From positions 362,411-426,410 of the forward strand of contig NZ_STGF01000001.1 in NCBI RefSeq assembly GCF_005222705.1: 64,000 nucleotides of DNA, in the 5' to 3' direction. A program made the translations under genes and the position numbers. Numbering within the stretch: the stretch's first letter is position 1; every line of letters begins with the position of its first letter. Under the pieces are notes generated by a model. The model searched no databases and was not told the DNA's origin. It worked only from the letters and a program-made list of their open reading frames with translations. This DNA is from Paenibacillus sp. SY21-1 (GTDB lineage: Bacteria > Bacillota > Bacilli > Paenibacillales > Paenibacillaceae). This document shows, piece after piece, positions 1 to 8,905 of the stretch.

Positions 1-2205
1 GAGCTGCGCAACAAAAACCAGCTGCTTCTGGAGAATACAGCCAAAACGATTGAAACGTCGGTTCTGCAGCGGGTCCGGCAGGTGTATCTGGATCTTTCCG
101 TCGATAGAACGGCGGATATTCGCTTATTTGCCGACTCTTCCTATCAAGACAAGCTTAGCAGGACAGTCGATTTGCAGGCGCTGCTCAAGTCGGAGGTCAA
201 CAGCAACTCGGATATTGTACAGGCTGTGCACCTTTATTACCCCGAAACCAATATCATGCTTTCATCGCTATATGGACTAAAATTTAATGCCAGTCAGGAT
301 GACGGCGCGTTATTTCTGGCAGACTGGGTCGAATCGATGCGAAGCGCCAAGCAGAGCAGCCTCTGGACGCCGACGAGGCAGATTCCCAATGATATTTTCT
401 CCAGCATCCCGGACAAAAGCGGCAGCGCATTGATCACTTACGCACATACCTATCCCTTTAGAGGCTCCGGCGAGAGCAGCGATCTGATCATTGCCATTGA
501 TGTGAAGGAAAGCGCCATTAGCAGCGTGCTCGAGACGATGATGCAGGGGCAGCATGCCAACACGTTTATTCTGGATGAATCGGGGAGCATGATCAGCCGA
601 TCGGTTAAAAGCGGCCCCGCACTGCGAAATCCGTATGATGCGGCCACAACCGGTGAACTGCTGTCCGAGGCGACCAACGACGGCGGCAGCTATGAGAAAA
701 CGCTGAATCTTTCTTCTCATGTCGTGTCCTATCACACAGTCCCGCTGACAGGCTGGAAACTGTACAGCACCGTTCCATCCGATATTTTTTATAAAAAGCT
801 ATTTATGGTGCAAAAGCTGGTGCTTGGCATTTGTTTGCTTGCCATTGTAATCGGGATGGTCCTGTCGGGACTGTTCGCCAAAGCCCATTACAGCCCGATC
901 AAACGGCTTGCTGGCAGAGCCAAGGGCTTGCCGGAGCACGCGCACGGCCAGTTGGTCAATGAATACCGCATGATTGATACCGCCTTCGATCGGCTCAATG
1001 ATATAGTCAGCAGTCTGGAGGAAACGCTCGAGGCGAACAGTCCCGCCATCAGGCGCAATGCGCTAATGAAAATGCTCCAACACAGCTACTCACGCGAGCA
1101 ACTGGCAAAGGAGCTGAACATACTGGGCATTTCTCGCGACTATCGCTATTTTAGCTGTGCAATCATTCATTCACGCGAGGCTCACGCACGTTTAAGCTCG
1201 AGAAGCAAGCCGTATGCGGCCAGCTCCATGATGGCGAGACTAGAGGCAGCATGCGGGACAACAAGCCGCGGCATTGCCGCAGAGCTGCCAGACAAGAAGG
1301 TGGTTGTCCTGATTTGCTCGTCCGAGCCGGACGATACGCTTCTGGAGCAGCTTGCCCATGCAATCATGTTGGAGGACGAACAGCAGCTTGCGCTGGATGA
1401 TCAAATGTCATGGGGCGCATGGGTGGAGGACATCAGCGAGGTTCATACAAGCTTTCAGGAAGCTCAGACTTTGATTAAATACGGCTACTTCCTGCCGGAT
1501 GCGGCTGTTCTGAGGGATCGGGGGCTGCTGCAGCGCGAGAGCAGCGGCGAGGAAATTCCCCAATCCATGCTCGCCAGATTCAAAGAGAAACTGCATGCCA
1601 GGCAGCTTGATGATATTGTTGCGGCAGTCGATCAATTGGTGGCGGCGATGCGGGAAGGAACCTACTCAGCCAGCTATTGTCATTTTATCCTGTCGAACGC
1701 CGTTTTCATTTATTCCGATTATTTAAAAAGCGTTCGATATCAGCATCCCGTTCAAGGAAATTTGGATGTCTATCACCAGTATAACGATACGTTTCATATT
1801 GAGCATTTCCGGGCGTGGCTGATCGCTTCGATCTCAGACTGCATCGCTCATATGGAGAAGCGGAACAGCGACAGGGCCAGCTCCAGCATTGATTCCGTCA
1901 AGCAATATATCCGCGATCATTTGGCCGATGATCTGTCTCTCGAAACGGTAGCGGCTCAAGTGTTTATCAGCCCCAAATATTTAAGCAAGCTTTTTAAAGA
2001 AGAAAACGGCGTTACCTACACCGAATACGTCACCAGTCAGCGTATGGAGAAAGCACGATTGCTGATCGAAAGCAATGATATGACGGTCGAACAGGTTGCA
2101 GCCATGGTCGGCTACGGCACAGCGGCATATTTTATCAAGAAATTCAAGGAAATGTACGGCTGCACGCCGAGAAATTATTTGCGAAATACGGTTAACCAAG
2201 CGTAG
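1..2205 (+). CDS. AraC-family regulator with extracellular sensor domain (5' partial)
   Basis: The reading frame is open from base 1, so the gene starts left of the window; 734 residues are visible. Order of parts: an extracellular Cache-like sensor segment (about residues 20-260), a transmembrane helix (about 268-295, LVLGICLLAIVIGMVLSGLF), a HAMP-like linker and a central region, then two AraC helix-turn-helix motifs at about 630-730 (SLETVAAQVFISPKYLSKLF and TVEQVAAMVGYGTAAYFIKK). This is the architecture of the large membrane-anchored AraC regulators that Paenibacillus places next to sugar ABC transporters. It is followed 47 bp later by a solute-binding lipoprotein on the same strand, so it probably senses a carbohydrate, or the loaded binding protein, outside the cell. 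The ligand is unknown. Confidence 0.9.
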   Translation, partial: ELRNKNQLLLENTAKTIETSVLQRVRQVYLDLSVDRTADIRLFADSSYQDKLSRTVDLQALLKSEVNSNSDIVQAVHLYYPETNIMLSSLYGLKFNASQDDGALFLADWVESMRSAKQSSLWTPTRQIPNDIFSSIPDKSGSALITYAHTYPFRGSGESSDLIIAIDVKESAISSVLETMMQGQHANTFILDESGSMISRSVKSGPALRNPYDAATTGELLSEATNDGGSYEKTLNLSSHVVSYHTVPLTGWKLYSTVPSDIFYKKLFMVQKLVLGICLLAIVIGMVLSGLFAKAHYSPIKRLAGRAKGLPEHAHGQLVNEYRMIDTAFDRLNDIVSSLEETLEANSPAIRRNALMKMLQHSYSREQLAKELNILGISRDYRYFSCAIIHSREAHARLSSRSKPYAASSMMARLEAACGTTSRGIAAELPDKKVVVLICSSEPDDTLLEQLAHAIMLEDEQQLALDDQMSWGAWVEDISEVHTSFQEAQTLIKYGYFLPDAAVLRDRGLLQRESSGEEIPQSMLARFKEKLHARQLDDIVAAVDQLVAAMREGTYSASYCHFILSNAVFIYSDYLKSVRYQHPVQGNLDVYHQYNDTFHIEHFRAWLIASISDCIAHMEKRNSDRASSSIDSVKQYIRDHLADDLSLETVAAQVFISPKYLSKLFKEENGVTYTEYVTSQRMEKARLLIESNDMTVEQVAAMVGYGTAAYFIKKFKEMYGCTPRNYLRNTVNQA

Positions 2206-2252
2206 CCCCGGCAGCCGGCGCGTACGGGATACTGGTTAAGGAAGGATACGGA

Positions 2253-3878
2253 ATGGAGACGAAGCAATTATGGCGGCTAACGGCCTTGCTTGGCGTTCTA
2301 TGGTTAGTCCTCTGCGGCTGTGAGATACGCTCCGAGCAGCCGTCCCACGCCGGAGAACAGCAAGCTCTGACAGCCGCAGGCACCTCGCGCTACTCGATTT
2401 CCTGGACGATGCATCTGAATCTGCCCGTACCCGAGAACGCGGAAATGGTCCGGTATATCGAGGATAAATTTAATGTCGATTTAGACATCTGGAATTTGGA
2501 GAACAACCGCTACGAGGCGCTTCTCGACATGAAGCTGGCGCAAGGCGCCATTCCGGACCTGTTCAGAATCAGGCAGCCGCAGGATTTGCTTAAATATGAG
2601 CGGCAAGGGCTGCTCGCCGAAATTCCGGAGGCGATGCTCGAGCAATATGCGCCCAATCTGGTAAATGCCATTAGAGAGCATGCGCCGGATGATTTGGAAT
2701 ACGGCAAAATAGACGGCAAGTATTATGGCATACCTGTCGTGAATCCGACGAACATTTACCGCATTCCTGTCGTCTACCGTCAGGACTGGCTTGACCGTCT
2801 CGGTCTGAACGTGCCCGATACACTCGATGATTTCGAGAAGGTCATCTACGCCTTCACCAATGACGATCCTGACGGCAACGGGGTCAAGGACACGTATGGC
2901 CTATCGAGTGAAGGCATGAATATCGTCTTCGGCTCCTTCGGTCAAATCGTATTTGCCGACCAAATCTATTTCGGAGAGAAGGATGGGAGCCTTGCAATCG
3001 GCGCGCTGCAGCCCGAGATGAAGGAGGCCTTGGGATATCTTCGCAAATGGTACAAGGATGGCGTTATTGATCCGGAATTTATTACGGGGGAGAACAAAGG
3101 CGGCTACAAGCATTTGTCCCATGCTTTCATCAACGGCCGGATCGGCATGACCTCCATGGGCAATTATTATCACTGGATTCAGAAGGGCGATTATTTCACC
3201 TATGACGAGGAGGATCATACGAGCGGAAAAGACGTTCCCGTGGAAGCCTCCTTCAATGCAAAGGAATTAACGGCCAAAAACCCAAGCGCCCGAATCGCAT
3301 TCGGCCGCCCCTTCAGCGGTCCGGAAGGCAAACGGGGCTCCAAAGCCTACGATTTGCTGATGAGCTTCACCGCCATCGGCGCCAATGCGGTAAAGGAGCC
3401 AGGCAAGCTGGAAAAAATTCTGCAAATCCTTGACTATGTCAGCGCCAATCCCGATCTGGACGAGTCCACCGCCATGAAATACGGCAAGCAAGGAAAGCAT
3501 TGGGAGTGGGCCGGCCTATCCAAAGAGGATGTTGTCGTGCTTCCTCCCTATGACAGAATGTTCAGCTATCAGAATATGATTGGCGCCAATTTGGGGATGA
3601 CGGTCCCACTAATTCCGACAGAACGACGGGAGCAGTGGGCAGCGACACTGGGTCTGGACCAGGACGGCATCTATAATGCGCTAGCCGTTGCCACGCCCTC
3701 CTTGACCAAAAACGCCCAGGAGCTGATCAAGCTAAAAAATAAAGCTTACATTGCCTTTATCACAGGCGAACGGCCTCTGGATGAATTTGATGCTTTCGTT
3801 CAGGAGTTTTTAAAAGCAGGCGGCAGTCAGGTACTGCAGGAGGCAGACGACTGGTATCGCCAGCATTCCGTCCAATAA
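2253..3878 (+). CDS. Extracellular solute-binding lipoprotein of a sugar ABC transporter
   Basis: 541 residues with a lipoprotein signal peptide ending in LVLCGC (lipid-attached Cys about 23), followed by a type-1 periplasmic-binding-protein fold typical of Paenibacillus LplA/YtcQ-like sugar binders. A Ca-binding-like loop, DDPDGNGVKDTYG, lies near residues 207-219 and is common in this family. The start is supported by AAGGAAGG about 7 nt upstream. It directly follows the AraC regulator, but no permease genes follow, so it may be an accessory or sensor lipoprotein for that regulator, or may work with permeases encoded elsewhere. The substrate (an oligosaccharide) is inferred from the family only. 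Confidence 0.88.
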   Translation: METKQLWRLTALLGVLWLVLCGCEIRSEQPSHAGEQQALTAAGTSRYSISWTMHLNLPVPENAEMVRYIEDKFNVDLDIWNLENNRYEALLDMKLAQGAIPDLFRIRQPQDLLKYERQGLLAEIPEAMLEQYAPNLVNAIREHAPDDLEYGKIDGKYYGIPVVNPTNIYRIPVVYRQDWLDRLGLNVPDTLDDFEKVIYAFTNDDPDGNGVKDTYGLSSEGMNIVFGSFGQIVFADQIYFGEKDGSLAIGALQPEMKEALGYLRKWYKDGVIDPEFITGENKGGYKHLSHAFINGRIGMTSMGNYYHWIQKGDYFTYDEEDHTSGKDVPVEASFNAKELTAKNPSARIAFGRPFSGPEGKRGSKAYDLLMSFTAIGANAVKEPGKLEKILQILDYVSANPDLDESTAMKYGKQGKHWEWAGLSKEDVVVLPPYDRMFSYQNMIGANLGMTVPLIPTERREQWAATLGLDQDGIYNALAVATPSLTKNAQELIKLKNKAYIAFITGERPLDEFDAFVQEFLKAGGSQVLQEADDWYRQHSVQ

Positions 3879-3893
3879 GACTTCTATAAAATC

Positions 3894-3930
3894 AGCCTTT
3901 CCGGCAGACGCGCCGGGAAGGCTTTTTTCT
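3894..3930 (+). terminator. Rho-independent terminator after the binding lipoprotein
   Basis: AGCCTTTCCGGC pairs with GCGCCGGGAAGGCT around a short loop and is followed by TTTTTTCT on the + strand, 15 nt after the lipoprotein stop codon. Confidence 0.85.
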
Positions 3931-4058
3931 ATGATGGCTTGTCGCGGCGAATGCTCCGCTTCCTCTTTCTACTATGCGCTTTGGCGAAATCTTGACCGTG
4001 TCTGGAGAAGCTGCCGATAAGCGTAATCTATATTACCGTGGAGATCGTATCTGCAGCG

Positions 4059-4664
4059 TTACGGCTTGGCTACATATTCGACGGATTGCATATGAGTTTT
4101 GGTTAAATCAATGACTTCCTGGATAAACTCTTCTTGGGAAGCCGCAAAACCGGTTTGAATCCAGTGAAGGATAATCCCATAGAAGCCGTACGCAGTATAA
4201 CGTTTGAAATAATCCATATTGACAGGCATTCGGTTTATCGTCTCGAACTTGAATTGCTGTTGATAAATGCGCAGAATGGTTTGCGGAAATTCCGTGTGCA
4301 GCCGTGGCAATGTATCATCGTACTTAATGAGCTCAAAAAATTCACGTTGCTCGTAAATGTAGGAGACGATACGAAAGGATGCGGCAGCCAGCTTGGCGGT
4401 TGACACCTTTTGTCCCGGCACGTATGGGGCTCCGACAGAGCTTTCCAGTCCGTTCAACACGGACGCAAGCAGCCATTCCGACAGCTCTATTTTATCCTTA
4501 TAGTGAACATAGAAGGTGCTGCGATTATAAGCGGCCGTGTCGACAATATCCTTTACGGTAACCGCGTGGTATCCCTTTTCTTTTATCAGCTTGATAAAGG
4601 CGGAAGCCAAATGCGTCTGTGTCCGGTGCTGCCGCTGAGTTGGCGTGGATTGGTCCTTGCTCAT
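4059..4664 (-). CDS. TetR-family transcriptional regulator
   Basis: About 201 residues from the ATG at 4664, chosen because GGGGGAG lies 9 nt upstream; an ATG at 4670 is too close to it. The N-terminal TetR helix-turn-helix reads VTVKDIVDTAAYNRSTFYVHYKDKIEL, and the C-terminal ligand domain resembles the TetR_C_33/DhaS-type group. It is transcribed away from an SDR dehydrogenase gene, and a 25-bp dyad lies between them, so it probably represses that gene and itself. The inducer is unknown. Confidence 0.88.
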   Translation of the reverse strand: MSKDQSTPTQRQHRTQTHLASAFIKLIKEKGYHAVTVKDIVDTAAYNRSTFYVHYKDKIELSEWLLASVLNGLESSVGAPYVPGQKVSTAKLAAASFRIVSYIYEQREFFELIKYDDTLPRLHTEFPQTILRIYQQQFKFETINRMPVNMDYFKRYTAYGFYGIILHWIQTGFAASQEEFIQEVIDLTKTHMQSVEYVAKP

Positions 4665-4684
4665 TATCATGATCTCCCCCAAGT

Positions 4685-4709
4685 TAGACAATTGCGCCGA
4701 AAGTGTCTA
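4685..4709. promoter_or_regulatory. Dyad, candidate TetR operator
   Basis: Two 12-base half sites, TAGACAATTGCG and the reverse complement TAGACACTTTCG, agree at 10 of 12 positions around one central base. The dyad sits just upstream of the TetR start and about 140 bp before the divergent SDR gene. Binding is inferred, not shown. Confidence 0.6.
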
Positions 4710-4848
4710 TGAATTGAACAGTCAGCTAAATGTTGATGATAGGTTAGCCTTACGCAAAGATGTAAAATTAGCTTGTGTGCGATTGATCACACTTATGCGC
4801 TTACATGATCAAGGTCTGAACGATATTATTGTACTGGAGGACATGGAT

Positions 4849-5586
4849 ATGGGTAAACTGCAAAACAAAGTAGCTGTTATTACTGGAGGAGCATCGGGCA
4901 TCGGTGCGGCAACTGCCAGATTGTTCGCGGCCGAAGGGGCCAAAATCGTAATCGTCGACTTAAACGAGGAAAAAGGGAAAGCCTTCGAAAACGAGCTGAC
5001 TTCGCAGCAGGCGGAAGCGTTGTTTATTAAAGCCAATATTACCGACGAAGCGGAAGTCGCCAAACTCTTTCAACAAACTATCGAAGCCTTCGGAGCGGTG
5101 GACATCGTCTTTAACAACGCCGGCATAGGCCATGTTCAGCCTTCGCATGAATTGGAATACTCCGAGTGGCGCAACACGGTCAATGTCGACCTTGACGGCG
5201 TCTTTCTCGTCGCACGCGAAGCGATTCGCGAAATGCTGAAAGCCGGCGGAGGCACAATCGTCAATACAGCCTCGATGTACGGTTGGGTAGGCTCGCCCGG
5301 CTCGGCTGCCTATAACGCTGCCAAAGGAGGCGTAGTCAACCTGACCCGTTCGCTTGCGCTCGAATACGCAGAGCATCATATTCGGGTAAACGCGCTTTGC
5401 CCGGGCTTTATCGATACGCCGATCATTCCGGAGGAAAGCAAGCAAGCGCTGGCTGCAGCGACCCCGCTCAAGCGTCTCGGCCTGCCGGAGGAGATGGCGA
5501 AAGCCGTTCTGTTCCTTGCCAGCGAAGACTCTTCCTTCATGACCGGGAACAGCCTTATCGTAGATGGCGGTTATACCGCTCAATAA
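4849..5586 (+). CDS. Short-chain dehydrogenase/reductase (SDR, classical)
   Basis: 245 residues from the ATG at 4849, which has CTGGAGG 8 nt upstream; an in-frame ATG at 4843 is too close to that site. Classical SDR features are all present: the cofactor motif TGGASGIG (about 12-19), NNAGIG, the catalytic Ser in NTASMYG (about 142) and YNAAK (Tyr about 155, Lys about 159). The protein ends in the usual SLIVDGGYTAQ. D at the end of beta-2 (VIVDL) suggests NAD rather than NADP. It diverges from a TetR gene that probably controls it. The substrate cannot be told from the sequence. Confidence 0.93.
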   Translation: MGKLQNKVAVITGGASGIGAATARLFAAEGAKIVIVDLNEEKGKAFENELTSQQAEALFIKANITDEAEVAKLFQQTIEAFGAVDIVFNNAGIGHVQPSHELEYSEWRNTVNVDLDGVFLVAREAIREMLKAGGGTIVNTASMYGWVGSPGSAAYNAAKGGVVNLTRSLALEYAEHHIRVNALCPGFIDTPIIPEESKQALAAATPLKRLGLPEEMAKAVLFLASEDSSFMTGNSLIVDGGYTAQ

Positions 5587-5604
5587 AGATGCAAACCAAA
5601 TGAA

Positions 5605-5643
5605 ACGAAGGGTCATCGAGGCGAAGCTTCGATGGCCCTTCGT
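5605..5643. terminator. Convergent hairpin between SDR and anti-sigma genes
   Basis: ACGAAGGG..CATCGA pairs with TCGATG..CCCTTCGT. It lies between two genes that converge and is followed on the minus side by TTTCATTTGGTTT, so it can serve both directions; the U tract is weak. Confidence 0.6.
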
Positions 5644-5666
5644 ACTATCAAGGCGTCATTCGGGGG

Positions 5667-6653
5667 CTACTGCACGCTTGCTGCCGCTGCAATCAACCTT
5701 TCTTTTGACATACTTGCAGAATCGGACTCCACATAAAACACGACGGTATCACCGCTATTCTCTTCCACCCACATAATGTTCTGAAGCACGGCGCTTTCGC
5801 CGTACAACGATTGCGTGTTTTTGGTAAAATGGGCTTTCCGTCCATTCAAATCGATTTCTTCGTAGACAGTGGAGGGCGCGGTCAAGCCTTCTACTTTAAT
5901 GGATGTATCGCCAACAATCTCCCATGTCAAATAGATGCTCTCGCCGTCAGCATTACGATAAAGGGAGGAATATGGTGAAACCGCTCCATCTTTGGGCACG
6001 TCCGATAAACGCCATAATAACTCCTGTCCGCCCGATTGCTTATATTCCTCTTTCATATCCTTTAATAAATCGAGCGCATCCAGCCCCATAACGAAATGGA
6101 AGGGACTGTTGGTAGTCCCGCCTGCAAAGGAATACTCGCCCTCCAGCAAAGAATCCGGGAGAGTCTCCGCCACTCCCTGCTGCTCCAGCAGCCCTCTCCA
6201 TTGCTGCACATCGGATACAAACTCGGAATTTGTGACTCCTATCGCCAGCGGAATTCCCTTGAATTTGGCAAATAGCTCAGGAAGATAGACGACTGCCGTT
6301 TCCCCTGGCGCAAGCTGTGATTGGACAGCTGCAAGGGAGGCGCGGGCGCTGCTCAGTGCATTCGAATCGAGATCAATCGCTTGGCTAGACTGAAAGCGAA
6401 CGGAATACTTTCCTTGCGAATCCGCGAACAGAAATTTGGTGCCCGCATAGCCGAAGCCGCATATAAGCGCTACGACCATAGCAACAATTACAGCCTTTGG
6501 AAAACTCCATTTTTTCTTCATATGCCTGTTTCCCCTTTTATCCACCCTCACCCTTCTGTATTCCGCCGCAATTCGGATATCCAGCGAAGGGGGACATTCG
6601 AGTGCGGAGTCATTGCGCTTGAACGCTTCAGCTAATTCGCGCTCAATAGACAT
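5667..6653 (-). CDS. Probable membrane-anchored anti-sigma factor
   Basis: 328 residues. The first ~50 residues are short, charged and cytoplasmic, followed by one membrane helix (about 52-72, AVIVAMVVALICGFGYAGTKF) and an extracellular domain of about 250 residues similar in style to DUF4367 proteins. Its start overlaps the end of the ECF sigma gene by 11 bp, the arrangement of a sigma factor and its membrane anti-sigma partner. No zinc-binding HxxxCxxC motif is visible in the N-terminal part, so it is not a typical ZAS anti-sigma. The role is inferred mainly from position and topology. Confidence 0.75.
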   Translation of the reverse strand: MSIERELAEAFKRNDSALECPPSLDIRIAAEYRRVRVDKRGNRHMKKKWSFPKAVIVAMVVALICGFGYAGTKFLFADSQGKYSVRFQSSQAIDLDSNALSSARASLAAVQSQLAPGETAVVYLPELFAKFKGIPLAIGVTNSEFVSDVQQWRGLLEQQGVAETLPDSLLEGEYSFAGGTTNSPFHFVMGLDALDLLKDMKEEYKQSGGQELLWRLSDVPKDGAVSPYSSLYRNADGESIYLTWEIVGDTSIKVEGLTAPSTVYEEIDLNGRKAHFTKNTQSLYGESAVLQNIMWVEENSGDTVVFYVESDSASMSKERLIAAAASVQ

Positions 6654-7221
6654 AGCCTTTCCTCTCCTTTTCGCCGTGCATAGCTTCGAATCGACGGCGC
6701 AATTTTTTCAGAGCATGATGGTGTCTCGATTTGACCGTGCCTAGTGGAACGCCCAGCAATGATGCAATTTCTTCGAGCGAGCAGTCCTGATAATAGCGTA
6801 GAACGATAATTTCTCTGGCCTTATCAGGGAGCGTTCTGAGTAGCGGCAGAAGCTCTATTTGATCCCCGATGGCCGATAACCGCGCTTCCGCCTTCATGTC
6901 GAACGCTTCTCCTGTCGAAGCCTTCAATCTCTCCGTAATTCGAAAAAGCCGCCAGCTCCTTCTTTTCCAATTTCGCACCTGCCTGACGATTAATCCATTA
7001 AACCATGCCTTAAATGACTGCTCCGGGCGGTAGTTATCGGAGCATCTCAACAATTCAATGTATACCTCGCTCATGATGTCGCCTACGTCTTCCTCTCGCG
7101 GAGAGAGATAGCTGATCAGTTTGTAGGCATGCTCGCGCGTCGCGCCGTAAACTATTCGAAAAGCTTCTTCATCACCATGGCTCATCCGGATAAGCCATAG
7201 GCTCCAATCAATATCCTTCAT
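6643..7221 (-). CDS. ECF-type RNA polymerase sigma factor
   Basis: 192 residues from the ATG at 7221, preceded by GGAGG at 8 nt. Sigma region 2 (ISEVYIELLRCSDNYRPEQSF-like, with the DIMSEVY core motif) and region 4 (DCSLEEIASLLGVPLGTVKSRHHHALKKLRRRF) are both clear. It heads a two-gene unit with an overlapping membrane anti-sigma gene. ECF factors of this kind answer cell-envelope signals; what it responds to cannot be read here. A TGAACCT element about 60 bp upstream resembles an ECF -35 box and hints at autoregulation. Confidence 0.92.
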   Translation of the reverse strand: MKDIDWSLWLIRMSHGDEEAFRIVYGATREHAYKLISYLSPREEDVGDIMSEVYIELLRCSDNYRPEQSFKAWFNGLIVRQVRNWKRRSWRLFRITERLKASTGEAFDMKAEARLSAIGDQIELLPLLRTLPDKAREIIVLRYYQDCSLEEIASLLGVPLGTVKSRHHHALKKLRRRFEAMHGEKERKGYVY

Positions 7222-7274
7222 AGGACCGGCCTCCATTCAGGTGTTACACTAACTATTGGCTCGTTTTCCGCAAA

Positions 7275-7281
7275 AGGTTCA
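7275..7281 (-). promoter_or_regulatory. Possible ECF -35 element of the sigma gene
   Basis: Minus-strand TGAACCT followed by TTTT resembles the -35 box used by many Bacillus ECF sigma factors (TGAAAC family). No convincing CGT-type -10 could be assigned, so this is weak. Confidence 0.25.
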
Positions 7282-7407
7282 ACTTATCGCTTCAGTCCCT
7301 ATTGCATGTCCAGTATGCTTTCACTCAAGCTTCTACTGGCGCCTAACTCGTCTTCCAGGTGTCGGCTTCTTTTATTCGCAAGGTTTGTTCTCATGATTTG
7401 CAAATAA

Positions 7408-7441
7408 ACAAGGCCGCCAGGACAGCATCCTGACGGCCTCG
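7408..7441 (-). terminator. Terminator of trpB
   Basis: On the minus strand GAGGCCGTCAGGA pairs with TCCTGGCGGCCTT and is followed by TGTTTATTTG, 13 nt past the trpB stop. Confidence 0.8.
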
Positions 7442-7453
7442 AAGCAATGATGA

Positions 7454-8614
7454 TTACTTTAGCATTTGAAACACTTGCTCAACGTCCTTGTCTCCGCGAC
7501 CGGACAGGTTGATGATGAGAATTTGATTCTCATCCATTGTCGGCGCCAGCTTCTTGGCGTGTGCCACCGCATGCGCGCTCTCCAGAGCGGGAATGATGCC
7601 TTCTGTACGGGACAGCTCCTGGAAAGCGGCCAGAACCTCCTCATTGGTTACGGTCGCATATTCAGCCCGCCCTGTCACCTTCAAATGGCTGTGCTCGGGT
7701 CCAATTCCCGGGTAATCGAGTCCTGCGGCAATCGAATAGGTCTTCTGAGGCTGGCCCTCTTCATCCAGCAGAACCAGACACTTGAAGCCGTGAATGATGC
7801 TAGGAACGCCCTCGGTTAAGGTCGGCGCTTTATCCGGCTCCACGCCGATCAAACGAACGCTTGGCTCATCGATGTAGTGGGCAAAGGCGCCAATGGCGTT
7901 GCTGCCGCCGCCCGCGCAGGCCACGATCGCATCCGGCAAGCGGCCTTCCTTCTCCAGAATCTGCTGCTTCGACTCCTCGCTGATTACCGCCTGGAAATGC
8001 TTCACCATAGTCGGGAACGGATGCGGGCCTACCGCAGAGCCAAGCAGGTAAAATGTATTTTTATAATTTCGGACCAGATCGCCGAGCGCTTCGTCTACCG
8101 CGTCTTTTAAGCGCCCCTGTCCTTTATCGACAGGAATCACCGTTGCTCCGAGCAGCTCCATGCGAAACACGTTAAGCGCCTGACGACGCGTATCTTCAGC
8201 GCCCATGTATATGACGCATTCCATATCAAACATCGCACAGGCCGTAGCCGTCGCCACACCATGCTGACCGGCGCCTGTTTCGGCTATAATTCGTTTGGCT
8301 CCCATCCGCTTGGCAAGCAAAATTTGACCGATAGCGTTGTTAATTTTATGCGCGCCCGTATGATTCAGGTCCTCGCGCTTCAAGTAGATTTTGGCGCCTC
8401 CCCAAGCTTTGGTAAGCCTTTCCGCAAAGGTTAGCGGGCTCTTGCGGCCAACGTATTCCCGCAGATAGTAGCTTAGCTCTTCCTTAAACTCAGGGTCATC
8501 CCGAAATTTATAAAATTGCTCGCTTAAATAGTTCAGCACTTCCTGCAATTCCGGGGGAACGAAGCTTCCTCCAAATTCCCCGAAGTACCCCTCTTGCTGC
8601 AATTGTTGGTCCAT
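7454..8614 (-). CDS. trpB: Tryptophan synthase beta subunit
   Basis: 386 residues, normal length for TrpB1. It joins indole and L-serine to make tryptophan using PLP. The PLP lysine is in [10 protein letters not shown] (Lys about 90), the glycine-rich phosphate loop in [11 protein letters not shown], and the catalytic Glu region in [14 protein letters not shown] lies 9 nt before the ATG. It is monocistronic: no trpA, trpC or other trp gene is next to it, although TrpB normally works with TrpA. It could be a second copy or an indole-salvage enzyme; I saw no T-box or TRAP-like repeats in the roughly 290 bp upstream. Confidence 0.95.
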   Translation of the reverse strand: MDQQLQQEGYFGEFGGSFVPPELQEVLNYLSEQFYKFRDDPEFKEELSYYLREYVGRKSPLTFAERLTKAWGGAKIYLKREDLNHTGAHKINNAIGQILLAKRMGAKRIIAETGAGQHGVATATACAMFDMECVIYMGAEDTRRQALNVFRMELLGATVIPVDKGQGRLKDAVDEALGDLVRNYKNTFYLLGSAVGPHPFPTMVKHFQAVISEESKQQILEKEGRLPDAIVACAGGGSNAIGAFAHYIDEPSVRLIGVEPDKAPTLTEGVPSIIHGFKCLVLLDEEGQPQKTYSIAAGLDYPGIGPEHSHLKVTGRAEYATVTNEEVLAAFQELSRTEGIIPALESAHAVAHAKKLAPTMDENQILIINLSGRGDKDVEQVFQMLK

Positions 8615-8858
8615 ACGTAAGCGCCTCCATTAGTGGAAATGGTCATCTTTCCCTATTATTTTAACACAAATATCCGCTTCGTCACTCCCTGTATCTTCCG
8701 TCTAAATATGATGCTGAGCCTGTTTTCGATTTTTTGCCAACGAACTAATACTACTTAGTAATACTTTGAATGACTAGGTATTCCAGTCCTCGCATTCCAA
8801 TCCTCCGTTCTTGCATAGTGGCTCTCGCATTTAAAGAAGAAGATAAAGACAAGCAAAA

Positions 8859-8881
8859 GACCGGAGGCATGCCTCCGGCCG
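8859..8881 (-). terminator. Terminator of the araA transcript
   Basis: On the minus strand GCCGGAGGCATGCCTCCGGTC is followed by TTTTGCTTGTCTTT, 25 nt past the araA stop. The rest of the trpB-araA gap (8615-8858) shows only a short dyad near 8745-8760 (ACTAA, TTAGT), which I cannot assign. Confidence 0.85.
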
Positions 8882-8905
8882 AGATAGCGAGTTGAATATG
8901 GACGA

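Noticed and set aside
8615..8858. T-box or TRAP-binding leader before trpB
   Set aside because: No T-box GGTGG.ACCGCG-like core and no GAG/UAG repeat series found.
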